Source: Anaerolineae bacterium (GTDB lineage: Bacteria > Chloroflexota > Anaerolineae > JAAYZQ01). From it: 38,482 nt of DNA. Position 1 is the stretch's first letter. Every line of letters begins with the position of its first letter. A program made the position numbers and the translations under genes. The stretch covers positions 1 to 38,482 of the forward strand of contig JAFGIA010000092.1 of assembly GCA_016929795.1 (NCBI GenBank), in the 5' to 3' direction. Under the pieces are notes generated by a model that was not told where the DNA came from, ran no database searches, and saw nothing but the letters and a program-made list of their open reading frames with translations. Below, one piece after another: positions 8,161-15,824 of this stretch.

Positions 8161-11100
8161 ATGCTAACCATATTCCATCAGGACCTTGAATCGCTCGATC
8201 CCGCCGTCGCCAGCCTGATCGACTATGAGGCTGAGCGCCAGCGGCGCAAGCTGATCCTCATCCCGTCCGAGAGCCAGGCGCCCGAGGCGGTGCGCGAGGC
8301 ACTCGGCTCTGTCTTTCAGAACATCTATGCCGAGGGCTACCCCGACCCGGCCATGCACGGCCTGCCCCAGGATGAGATCCTCGATTATCCCGTACAGCTC
8401 GCCCTCAACCGCCGCTACTCGGACCTGCGCTACTACAAGGGGGTCGAGTATGTGAACATTCTCGAATCACTCGCCCAGCGGCGGGCTGCCGAAGCGTTCG
8501 CCACGCGCGACGTGCCCCCCGAAGAGATCTGGGCCAACGTCCAGCCCCTGTCGGGCTCGCCGGCCAACAGCGCCGTGTACGCCGCCCTCGTCCCTGCCGG
8601 CAGCACCGTGATGGGCATGGACCTGCTCCATGGGGGGCACCTGACCCACGGCAGCCCGGCCAACCGCTCGGGCAAGCTGTACAACATTGTCTCCTACGGC
8701 ATCGACCTGAAGACAGAGCGCCTCGACTATGACCAGATTGAGGCACTCGCCCGCCAGCACAAGCCCAAGATGATCATCGCCGGCTACACCTCCTACCCCT
8801 ACGTCCCCGACTGGGCGCGCTTCCGGCAGATCGCCGACGCCGTAGGCGCCTACCTGCTGGCAGACATCTCACACATCGCGGGCATGGTTGCAGCCGGGGT
8901 TGTGGCCAGTCCTGTGGGGCACGCGCACGTGATCAGCTTTACCACCCACAAGACACTCTACGGCCCGCGCGGCGCTGTCATCCTGACCACCGACAAGCGC
9001 CTGGCGCGCAAAATTGATGCTGCCGTCTTTCCCGGTGAGCAGGGCGGCCCGCACGTGAACGCCATTGCCGGCATGGGCGTCGCCTTCCAGCTTGCCAGGC
9101 TGCCCCAGTTCGCCAAGCTTCAGCAGCAGGTCGTCGACAATGCGCGGCGGTTGGCAGAAACACTCGCCGGCCTGGGCCTGCGTATCCCCTACGGCGGCAC
9201 CGACACGCATATGCTCCTCGTCGACTGCAAGAGCGTGCGCTCCGACTGGGGCATCAGCCCCGACGGCAAAAGGGGCACGCCGCTGATGGGCGATCCGGCA
9301 GCCCGCGTCCTCGACCTGACCGGCATCGTCCTCAACCGCAACACCATCCCCGGCGACCGCGCTGCCCGCAGCCCGAGCGGCATCCGCCTTGGCACACCCT
9401 GGATCACCCAGCGCGGCTTTGGTTTTGACGCGGTGGACCGCCTCGCCGGCATCATTGCCCGCACCCTCCAGGCGATGAAACCGTACGCCTACCTCAGCCG
9501 TTCTGGCCCCATCTATCGTGCCAAGATCGATTTCGACGTCCTCGAAGAGGCCAAGCGCGACGTGATCGACCTCGCCTGCGACGTCGACCTGTCGGGGGAT
9601 TATTGCCCCAGCGGCTACCCCCATCACTATTTCATGTACAAGCCAACGACTGACCCCGGCGGCGAGTGGGACATCGTCGAGATCGAGGGCATCCACGCCC
9701 GTGGCTTTTGCAACGTCGCCATGACCAATGACGTGTATGACCTGACTCCCGGCGATATGCAGCCGACCTGGGTCCTGGAACCAGCTGGCCGGCCGATGAC
9801 TCCAGGCATTCTGAAGCGTCCCGGGGCCGAGAGCACGCGCTTCCAGCTCCTGATCAGCAAGTCACAAGAATCACGCGTGGCTCACTGGCTGCGCTCGCTG
9901 TCGGACGGGTACGTGTCCATGGACCCGGATGACGTATTCGCCAAAGCCCCCGGCCCAGTCGTCGTCCGGCGCCTGGCACACCAGATGGCGGACGAGTGGG
10001 CAGCCTGCCCGCCAGCCGCCGACGAGTTCGAGCGCGAGGAGATCGGCTGGGCCTTTCACAAGCCCTACTGGATCGGACAGCACGCTCGTGCCAACGCGCC
10101 CGGCGGCATCGATCCACTGCCCCCCTTCGAATGGCAAGAACCTGAAGAGCAGGCGCCTGAGGGTCGGCGGCTCAAGCATACGGTGCTGCACGATTTTCAC
10201 ATCCAGGCAGGCGCCAAGATGGTGCCCTTTGCCGGCTGGGAGATGCCGATCCGCTACGACTCGGTGCTGAGCGAGCACCAGGCTGTGCGCCAGCACGCCG
10301 GCCTGTTTGACATCAGCCACATGGGCGTTTTCGAGTTTACGGGCGACAATGTGCACCTCTTTCTCACCACAGTCACGACGAATGACATCGCCCTGCTCGG
10401 TGCCGGCGACTCGCACTATACCTTCCTCCTCGACCCCGAGGGGCACGTCATCGACGACGTCTACCTCTACCGGCTGGAGCCGGATCACTATTACATGGTC
10501 GTCAACGCTGCCAACCGCGCCAAGGACTGGGCCTGGCTGAACGCCGTGCGCGAGGGCCGGGTGCGTATCGATTCTGACCGCCCCTGGTCACGGGCACTTG
10601 GCACCGAAACGGTCAAGATCCGCGACCTCAGCTCGGAGCGTGCCCTGCTGGCACTCCAGGGACCCCGTTCGCTCGACATCCTGCTCTCCCTGCTGGAGGA
10701 AAATCACCCCTTCCGTGAAGTACTACTCGACATGAAGCGCAACGAGATCGTGCATGGGCGCCTGGCAGGCCATGACCTCTACCTGGCGCGCACCGGCTAC
10801 ACAGGCGAGCCGACGGCCTTTGAGATATTTGTGCACCCGGCAGCAGCATCCGCCCTGTGGCACACGCTGCTGGAAGAGGGCGAGCCCTTTGGCCTCGTGC
10901 CCGTCGCGCTCGGCGCACGCGACAGCCTGCGCATCGAGGCCGGCCTGCCCCTCTATGGCCACGAGCTGGCCGGCCCCCTGGACCTGAATCCTGCCGACGC
11001 CGGCTTTAGTCCCTACGTCAAGCTCTACAAGCCCTTCTTTGTAGGCAAGGCGGCCTACGTGCACCACGCGCGCGAGCGCCAGGCACGCCTGATTCGCTTC

Positions 11101-11391
11101 CGGTTCGACGAAGAGCGCGCCGGCATGCCGCGCCAGGGCGACGTAGTAGTCAACCGCAAAGGGCGCGTCGTCGGCGCCATCACCAGCGCCTCTGTCGACA
11201 CCTCCGGGCAGATCGCCGGCCTGGCCTATGTCCAGGAGCGCTATGCCGACGTGGGCACCAAGCTAGCCGTCTTCCAATCGGACAGCCGCGCCTGGGCCGA
11301 CAAGCCCCTGGCAGAACTGAAAACAGGCGACCGTGTCCAATTGCACGACAATATTACAGTGATCCGGCGGTTTTTGAACAAGAAGGATTAA
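8161..11391 (+). CDS. Fusion of serine hydroxymethyltransferase and glycine-cleavage T-protein-like aminomethyltransferase
   Basis: This 1076-residue protein has three parts. Residues about 10-445 are a fold-type I SHMT, with SGSPANSAVY, the ADISH motif (D235, H238) and the PLP lysine K264 in TTHKTLYGPRG. Residues about 450-665 form a linking region I do not recognise; it contains VEIEGIHARGFCNVAMTNDV and WVLEPAGRP and may be a diverged T-protein-like barrel. Residues about 671-1076 are GcvT-like (MVPFAGWEMPIRY, GLFDISHMG, LLDPEGHVIDDV, ARTGYTGE), with the Asp pair D765/D766 at the folate-site position. SHMT makes glycine and methylene-THF from serine, and T-protein makes methylene-THF from the aminomethyl carrier, so the fusion could pass C1 units within one chain. 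GGGAGG precedes the ATG, only 1 nt lies between the ATPase stop and this start, and the gene is clearly in the purine operon. No H- or P-protein gene is nearby. Confidence 0.85.
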   Translation: MLTIFHQDLESLDPAVASLIDYEAERQRRKLILIPSESQAPEAVREALGSVFQNIYAEGYPDPAMHGLPQDEILDYPVQLALNRRYSDLRYYKGVEYVNILESLAQRRAAEAFATRDVPPEEIWANVQPLSGSPANSAVYAALVPAGSTVMGMDLLHGGHLTHGSPANRSGKLYNIVSYGIDLKTERLDYDQIEALARQHKPKMIIAGYTSYPYVPDWARFRQIADAVGAYLLADISHIAGMVAAGVVASPVGHAHVISFTTHKTLYGPRGAVILTTDKRLARKIDAAVFPGEQGGPHVNAIAGMGVAFQLARLPQFAKLQQQVVDNARRLAETLAGLGLRIPYGGTDTHMLLVDCKSVRSDWGISPDGKRGTPLMGDPAARVLDLTGIVLNRNTIPGDRAARSPSGIRLGTPWITQRGFGFDAVDRLAGIIARTLQAMKPYAYLSRSGPIYRAKIDFDVLEEAKRDVIDLACDVDLSGDYCPSGYPHHYFMYKPTTDPGGEWDIVEIEGIHARGFCNVAMTNDVYDLTPGDMQPTWVLEPAGRPMTPGILKRPGAESTRFQLLISKSQESRVAHWLRSLSDGYVSMDPDDVFAKAPGPVVVRRLAHQMADEWAACPPAADEFEREEIGWAFHKPYWIGQHARANAPGGIDPLPPFEWQEPEEQAPEGRRLKHTVLHDFHIQAGAKMVPFAGWEMPIRYDSVLSEHQAVRQHAGLFDISHMGVFEFTGDNVHLFLTTVTTNDIALLGAGDSHYTFLLDPEGHVIDDVYLYRLEPDHYYMVVNAANRAKDWAWLNAVREGRVRIDSDRPWSRALGTETVKIRDLSSERALLALQGPRSLDILLSLLEENHPFREVLLDMKRNEIVHGRLAGHDLYLARTGYTGEPTAFEIFVHPAAASALWHTLLEEGEPFGLVPVALGARDSLRIEAGLPLYGHELAGPLDLNPADAGFSPYVKLYKPFFVGKAAYVHHARERQARLIRFRFDEERAGMPRQGDVVVNRKGRVVGAITSASVDTSGQIAGLAYVQERYADVGTKLAVFQSDSRAWADKPLAELKTGDRVQLHDNITVIRRFLNKKD

Positions 11392-11398
11392 AAAGAAG

Positions 11399-11443
11399 GG
11401 GAGTAGGGAATTGGGGGAACTGACCCCCCAATTCCCTACTCCC
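11399..11443. repeat. Perfect 19-bp hairpin after the SHMT-GcvT gene
   Basis: Arms 11399-11417 and 11425-11443 are exact reverse complements around a 7-nt loop (AACTGAC). The right arm and its continuation are built of CCCTA(C/T)T-like 7-bp units (ATTCCCTACTCCCTATTCCC). It lies 8 nt after the operon stop, fits a transcription-ending structure without a clear T-tract, and belongs to the same repeat-hairpin group as those at 6539, 13148, 18503 and 21677. Confidence 0.85.
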
Positions 11444-11466
11444 TATTCCCGTTTGACAGAAGAACC

Positions 11467-13140
11467 ATGATCATCGTAAACCTGGACAACGTCAGCTATC
11501 GCTACACCACGCAGCCCATCCTGGATGGTGTGAGCTGGGAGATCAAGGCGGGGCAAAAGATCGGGCTGGTCGGCCCGAACGGCGCCGGCAAATCCACCCT
11601 GCTGCGGCTGATCGCCGGGCAGCTCAAAGCCGACTCGGGCTTTGTCCATCGCCACAAGGAACTGCGTGCCGGCTACCTGGCCCAAGAGCCCGAGCTCGAT
11701 CCCGAGCGATGCGTGTGGGACGAGGTGCTGAGCGCTTCTGCCGTCATAGTGGAAACGTTGGCCGAGCTGCGCCAGCTTGAGGCCCGCATGGCCGATCCCG
11801 CCGTGTACAACGACGAGGCAGCACTCGCGCGCGTGCTGGCCGCGCTTGGGCGCGCGCAGGACGAGTTCGAGCGCCTGGACGGCTACCGCTACGAGAACCG
11901 CGCCCGTGAAGCGCTGCAAACGCTCGGGTTCGACGAGGGGGACCTGGGGCTGCCCGTCGGCGTCCTGTCAGGCGGGCAGAAAAAACTCGTCGGCCTGGCC
12001 AAGCTGGTCGCCGCCGGCGTCGGCTCGACCGACCTGCCCGGCCCCGCCCTGCTGCTGCTCGACGAACCCGACAACCACCTCGACCTGGTGGGCAAGGCCT
12101 ACTTGGAGCGGTTCATCACTGCCTTTCCAGGTACGGTGATCATTGTGTCGCACGATCGCTACCTGCTCGACCAGACGGTCGACACGGTCGCCGAGGTCCA
12201 AGACCAACGGCTGACACTCTACGCGGGGAATTATACCTCGTATGCCGTGGAAAAAGAGCTGCGCCTGCTGCGCCAACAGCAACAGTACCAGGCTCAGCAA
12301 AAAGAGATCGCGCGCATCGAGGCGGCAATCGCCCGCTTTGAAGACTGGGCCAGCCGCGTCGTAAATGAGCGCCATGCGCGCCAGGCGCGCAGCCGGCGCA
12401 AGATGCTCGACAGGATGGACCGCGTTGACAAGCCCGTGCTGGAGCGGCGGCGCATGGGCCTGGAGTTGAACGGGTGGCGCGGCTCGCAAAAAGTGATCGA
12501 GATCGTCAATCTCGACAAGGTGTATGCCGCCAACGGTAGCGGCCAGGAGCAGATCGTGCTGGCGGGCCTTGACCTGTTGGTGTGGCACGGTGAGCGTGTG
12601 GGCCTGCTCGGTCCCAATGGCGCGGGCAAGAGCGTCCTCTTTCGCTGCATCCTGGGGCAAGAGACGCCCACAGGCGGCGCCATCAAGCTCGGCCCCAGCG
12701 TGCACGCCGGCTACTACGCCCAGGAGCACGAGACGCTCGACCCGGATAGGACGCTGATCGAGGAGGTGCGCCAGGTGCGCCCAATGTACGAGGAGCAGGC
12801 CATCAGCTTTCTTGGCCGCTTTCTCTTTCCCTACCGGATGGTGCGCCAGCGCGTGCGCGAGCTATCGGGCGGCGAGCGCAGCCGTCTGCAGCTCGCCAAG
12901 CTGATGCTGTCGGGCGCCAACTTTTTGCTGCTCGACGAGCCGACCAACAACCTTGACCTGCCCTCAAGCGAGGTGCTCGAAAACGCCCTCGACGAGTTCG
13001 AGGGCACGGTGCTTGTCATCTCGCACGATCGCTACTTTCTCGATCGCGTCGTGGACCGCATCGTCGAGCTCCAGAATGGCGCCCTGACCGAGTACCCTGG
13101 CGACTATACCTACTATGCCGAGCAGAAAGCAGGTCGATAA
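11467..13140 (+). CDS. ABC-F family ATPase (ribosome-associated type)
   Basis: A 557-residue soluble protein with two ATPase domains and no membrane segments, the layout of ABC-F translation factors. Domain 1 has GPNGAGKSTL (about 38), LSGGQKKLVGLAKL and the Walker B LLLLDEPDNHLDL. Domain 2 has GPNGAGKSVL, LSGGERSRLQLAKL and LLLDEPTNNLDL. Between them lies a charged linker of about 75 residues (RLLRQQQQYQAQQKEIARIEA to RRRMGLELN), which in ABC-F proteins reaches towards the ribosomal peptidyl site. Domain 1 carries DEPDNHLD where most members have DEPTNHLD. It is encoded singly between two hairpins, after a weak ribosome-binding site (AGAAGAAcc). Which ABC-F subgroup it belongs to (housekeeping EttA/Uup-like or antibiotic protection) cannot be settled by eye. 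Confidence 0.85.
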   Translation: MIIVNLDNVSYRYTTQPILDGVSWEIKAGQKIGLVGPNGAGKSTLLRLIAGQLKADSGFVHRHKELRAGYLAQEPELDPERCVWDEVLSASAVIVETLAELRQLEARMADPAVYNDEAALARVLAALGRAQDEFERLDGYRYENRAREALQTLGFDEGDLGLPVGVLSGGQKKLVGLAKLVAAGVGSTDLPGPALLLLDEPDNHLDLVGKAYLERFITAFPGTVIIVSHDRYLLDQTVDTVAEVQDQRLTLYAGNYTSYAVEKELRLLRQQQQYQAQQKEIARIEAAIARFEDWASRVVNERHARQARSRRKMLDRMDRVDKPVLERRRMGLELNGWRGSQKVIEIVNLDKVYAANGSGQEQIVLAGLDLLVWHGERVGLLGPNGAGKSVLFRCILGQETPTGGAIKLGPSVHAGYYAQEHETLDPDRTLIEEVRQVRPMYEEQAISFLGRFLFPYRMVRQRVRELSGGERSRLQLAKLMLSGANFLLLDEPTNNLDLPSSEVLENALDEFEGTVLVISHDRYFLDRVVDRIVELQNGALTEYPGDYTYYAEQKAGR

Positions 13141-13147
13141 GGGTCGA

Positions 13148-13198
13148 GATATTGGGTATTAGATATTGGACGTGTCGCAATATCTAATACCCAATATC
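13148..13198. repeat. Perfect 21-bp hairpin between convergent genes
   Basis: Arms 13148-13168 and 13178-13198 are exact reverse complements with a 9-nt loop. The arms consist of loosely repeated 7-8 bp units (GATATTGG, GTATTAG, ATATTGG). It lies between the convergent ABC-F gene and the isomerase gene, where a bidirectional terminator would be expected. Confidence 0.88.
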
Positions 13199-13210
13199 CA
13201 ATCCCTCTTG

Positions 13211-14278
13211 CTACTGCCCTGTCATCCTCTCCTTCAGCCCGACGATATCGCCGATCGTCGTCGGGTCCTCGCCATACAGGATCGCCAGGTAGGTGCTCAC
13301 GTAATCGCCCAGGTGGACGGCGCTCAGGATCTGGGCGACAGGGGACTCACCCCGCACCGGCACCGCCAGGCACCGGACACCGCGCGCCTCCATGATCTGC
13401 CGTGTCAGCTCCAGGCGCAGGGCCGTGCGCGGGTGCAGCCCACTTGCCTGCAAAAAGAGGACACGCAGCATCTCGGCCGCCTGGGGCGGAAAGTGAGTGC
13501 CCGATAACGCATTGTGATTCATCTCGGGCAGCACCTCAGCGTACGCCCACCCCTTGCTGTTTTCGTTGATCTGCGTCTTCCACCGGCCGGCGACAGGCGC
13601 GAGAGGACCGGCGCCGACCACGACCGGCACCCTGCCCGCAAGCTCGACGGCGAGCTGTTTGGCGCGATTTTCGCCGCGCGGCACGCCGGGCGCCAGGGCC
13701 ACGGCCTGCTCCTCGATCAGCGACAGCCCTTCCTCCACACCCGCCGCCAGGTCGGGTGCCAGGCCTGCCGCCTGGAGCACGCCGAGCATGGCGACAAAGA
13801 GGTAGCCGAGCGCCGCCCGCGGCTGCGACGGGTAGCCAAAGCGCACCAGCGGCACCGCCCACCGGTCCGCCAGCCGCGCCAGCTCGCCGTTCGTAGTCAC
13901 GGCGACCAGCGGGCAGCCTCGCTCGTATGCCTCGCGGAACGCCGACAGCGTCTCTTCGGTGTTGCCCGAATAGCTCGAGCCCACCACCATCGTCGCCTCG
14001 TCGACCCACGCCGGCAGGCTGTAATCCCGAACCACGATCACCGGCACCTGGCCGCTGCCCCGCACCGCCGCTGCTGCCAGGTCGCCTCCAATCGCCGAGC
14101 CGCCCATGCCCACCACCACTACCTGCCGCGCTGCACGGTGCCTCTCAGACAGCACCAGCCCCTGTGTCAGCGCGCGCGCGTCGCGCACCTGGCGTGCCAG
14201 CGCCCCCACGTGCTGAAGCATATTCGATGGATCCAGTGCCCGGATCTCTTGCACGTCGTCCAGCCTGTCGGTGTTCAC
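13211..14278 (-). CDS. Bifunctional phosphoglucose/phosphomannose isomerase (SIS domain)
   Basis: A 355-residue protein with two SIS sugar-phosphate isomerase halves. The first has VVVVGMGGSAIGGDL and the serine-rich phosphate loop VGSSYSGNTEETL. The second half carries the LPEMNHNALSG motif, whose Glu and His are the catalytic pair in the archaeal-type PGI/PMI enzymes. These enzymes interconvert fructose-6-phosphate with glucose-6- and mannose-6-phosphate in the cytoplasm. The start is a GTG at 14278, supported by AGGAGG 6 nt upstream; no better ATG lies near. It follows the RsmI-like gene by 41 nt on the same strand and is probably co-transcribed with it from the promoter at 15222-15251. 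Confidence 0.85.
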   Translation of the reverse strand: MNTDRLDDVQEIRALDPSNMLQHVGALARQVRDARALTQGLVLSERHRAARQVVVVGMGGSAIGGDLAAAAVRGSGQVPVIVVRDYSLPAWVDEATMVVGSSYSGNTEETLSAFREAYERGCPLVAVTTNGELARLADRWAVPLVRFGYPSQPRAALGYLFVAMLGVLQAAGLAPDLAAGVEEGLSLIEEQAVALAPGVPRGENRAKQLAVELAGRVPVVVGAGPLAPVAGRWKTQINENSKGWAYAEVLPEMNHNALSGTHFPPQAAEMLRVLFLQASGLHPRTALRLELTRQIMEARGVRCLAVPVRGESPVAQILSAVHLGDYVSTYLAILYGEDPTTIGDIVGLKERMTGQ

Positions 14279-14319
14279 CCTCTACCTCCTATCGTCCAGA
14301 TCTGTGATCATCCATGGCG

Positions 14320-15141
14320 CTACCCATCACGCCGCCTGCCCATGTGCTCAATCACCCGTCGATAGATCTCGCGCCGCGACCAGCGCGACACTCCGGCCAG
14401 CGCCTGGCTGATCTGCCTGGCACCCTCGCCGCGCGCCACACGCTGGGCGATTGTGGCATCCAGGCGCGCCTCGTCCCACGCCGCCGGCCCTTCCGTCGCG
14501 CCGCCGACGACCAAAACGTGGACATCGCCGGCCAGCAGACCCGCCATTTCCTCGCACGCAGCTTCCAGCGTGCCACGCCATGGTGGGGACTGGCCGCCGC
14601 TGCCTGCCGAGACGACCACCAGCGGTCGGTCGCCGAGCGCAGTGTACAGATCGCTCAGAGTGGATGCCGCATCCACTGCCTGCACGAGAAAGAGGAGCGT
14701 ACGGCGCTCCTCCGCCAGCGCCTGGATCAGATCGTCGCGCGCGCTGGTCTGCCCGGGGAGCTCACCCATATAGCAAAAAGTGTCGGCCGGCAGGCCCGAA
14801 ATGACCAGCGCGGTCAAGGGCAGGGCGGGTCCTGGCACCGGCACGACAGGGAATCCACCCTCGAGCGCCGCACCTACCAGCCGGCGCTCCTCTTCATCCA
14901 CGCCGGGCCGCGCCCCATCGACTACCAGCGCCACATCCCCTTCCGCCAGTGTTGCCACGACATCCCGGCAGGTTGCGATACCGGCAGCGGGTTCAGCCAC
15001 CCCACACGCAGCGAGACGAGACCGGGCTCCTGCCACGTCGGCAGCAGCCCACTGCCGCGCGGACTCGAGCACACGCCGCGCCCGATGTGTCAGATCGTCG
15101 GGGTCGCCAGCCGGCACGCCGACGACGTACAGAGTCCCCAT
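14320..15141 (-). CDS. Divergent RsmI-like tetrapyrrole methyltransferase-fold protein
   Basis: A 273-residue protein that follows the layout of RsmI, the 16S rRNA C1402 2'-O-methyltransferase, but has altered signature motifs. LYVVGVPAGDPDDLTHRARRVL stands where RsmI has LYLVATPIGNLxDIT.RA. AAADVAGAR replaces the usual AAEDTR, and VDGARPGVDEEE replaces SDAGTPGISDPG. The middle part is well kept (VVPVPGPALPLTALVISGLP). The C-terminus (ISQALAGVSRWSRREIYRRVIE) matches the small RsmI tail domain. Loss of the acidic/glycine residues around the SAM site suggests altered or lost activity, or a paralogue with another substrate. It is the first gene of a two-gene operon with the PGI/PMI enzyme and is divergent from the receiver-domain gene. 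Family assignment is fairly secure; function is not. Confidence 0.65.
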   Translation of the reverse strand: MGTLYVVGVPAGDPDDLTHRARRVLESARQWAAADVAGARSRLAACGVAEPAAGIATCRDVVATLAEGDVALVVDGARPGVDEEERRLVGAALEGGFPVVPVPGPALPLTALVISGLPADTFCYMGELPGQTSARDDLIQALAEERRTLLFLVQAVDAASTLSDLYTALGDRPLVVVSAGSGGQSPPWRGTLEAACEEMAGLLAGDVHVLVVGGATEGPAAWDEARLDATIAQRVARGEGARQISQALAGVSRWSRREIYRRVIEHMGRRRDG

Positions 15142-15221
15142 GCCGTGTCCATCCTTTCGGGCGAAGCAACGAATGCGAGCTGGCTTGCCCCTCGCACCTG
15201 TGCACTGCTCTTTGATAGCTC

Positions 15222-15251
15222 ATTGTACCATAACCTGTCGCCGGGGCGCAA
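15222..15251 (-). promoter_or_regulatory. Sigma-70-type promoter for the RsmI-like/isomerase pair
   Basis: On the minus strand, TTGCGC (15246-15251) and TACAAT (15222-15227) are separated by 18 nt. The -10 box is good and the -35 box is weak. It lies about 80 nt upstream of the start at 15141 and does not overlap the divergent promoter at 15274-15302. Confidence 0.5.
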
Positions 15252-15273
15252 TCACAACACCCAATTGAACTTT

Positions 15274-15302
15274 TTGGCAATGATTGAAACCTGGAGTATA
15301 AT
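15274..15302 (+). promoter_or_regulatory. Strong sigma-70-type promoter for the receiver-domain gene
   Basis: TTGGCA (15274-15279) and a perfect TATAAT (15297-15302) lie 17 nt apart, with transcription expected to start near 15309. The leader would be about 24 nt and contains AAGGAGC as ribosome-binding site. A second TTGAAC at 15265 is too far from the -10 box. Confidence 0.75.
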
Positions 15303-15332
15303 AGTCGTCAAGGTTTCGAAGGAGCAAAGGCC

Positions 15333-15755
15333 ATGACCGTCAACCATCACGTTCTGATCGTCGAAGATGATCCGGGGACCAGCCACCTGCTAACCCAGAT
15401 TGTTCGCCGGGCAGGATATGAAGCCGTCCTGGCGCGCAACGGGCACGAGGCGTTAGCTTACCTTGATGGGCACCCTACGCACCTACTGCTCCTCGACCTG
15501 ATGATGCGCGGCATGGACGGCTGGACACTGCTGACGCGCATCCGGGCCGATGAGCGCCTGGCGCACCTGCCCGTGGTGATTGTCACTGCCGTCCACCCGC
15601 GCGAACAACCCGCACGCCTCGCCGAGTACAAAGGGATGTATGAAGCATACTTTGTCAAGCCTTTCGAGGTCGACAAGCTGGTGGAGACGATAGAGCGGCT
15701 ACTCAACTCCACGCGACCAGATCGCGACACTCGGGCTCTCGGAATGGATGGATAA
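15333..15755 (+). CDS. Stand-alone response regulator receiver protein (CheY-like)
   Basis: A 140-residue single receiver domain with no output domain. The acidic pocket is E11/D12/D13 (VEDD), the phosphoacceptor is D55 in LLLLDLMMRGMDGW, the switch residue is T85 (VIVTAVHP), and the conserved lysine is K109 (FVKPFEV). All residues needed for phosphorylation are present. The helix after beta-5 is followed by about 15 variable residues. No histidine kinase gene is within the window, so the partner is encoded elsewhere. It has its own strong promoter. The following decarboxylase gene begins 69 nt after its stop with no clear terminator between, so read-through into the catabolic cluster is possible. 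A CheY- or DivK-like signalling role is the family expectation; the pathway is unknown. Confidence 0.88.
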   Translation: MTVNHHVLIVEDDPGTSHLLTQIVRRAGYEAVLARNGHEALAYLDGHPTHLLLLDLMMRGMDGWTLLTRIRADERLAHLPVVIVTAVHPREQPARLAEYKGMYEAYFVKPFEVDKLVETIERLLNSTRPDRDTRALGMDG

Positions 15756-15824
15756 ATACCTGCACCATCTGGTGATCTGAGCATCGTTCAGCGGCACAGT
15801 TGGCCGGACGAAAGGGGGAAGACC

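Noticed and set aside
11467..13140. ABC-F protein as an antibiotic-resistance determinant
   Set aside because: The linker length and motifs do not by themselves separate resistance types from housekeeping ABC-F proteins.
15265..15270. TTGAAC as -35 box of the receiver gene promoter
   Set aside because: It is 26 nt from the TATAAT; TTGGCA at 15274 gives the standard 17-nt spacing.
14314..15336. Plus-strand open frame opposite the RsmI-like gene
   Set aside because: The minus frame has family motifs, a promoter and a ribosome-binding site; the plus frame has none and runs into the receiver gene's promoter.
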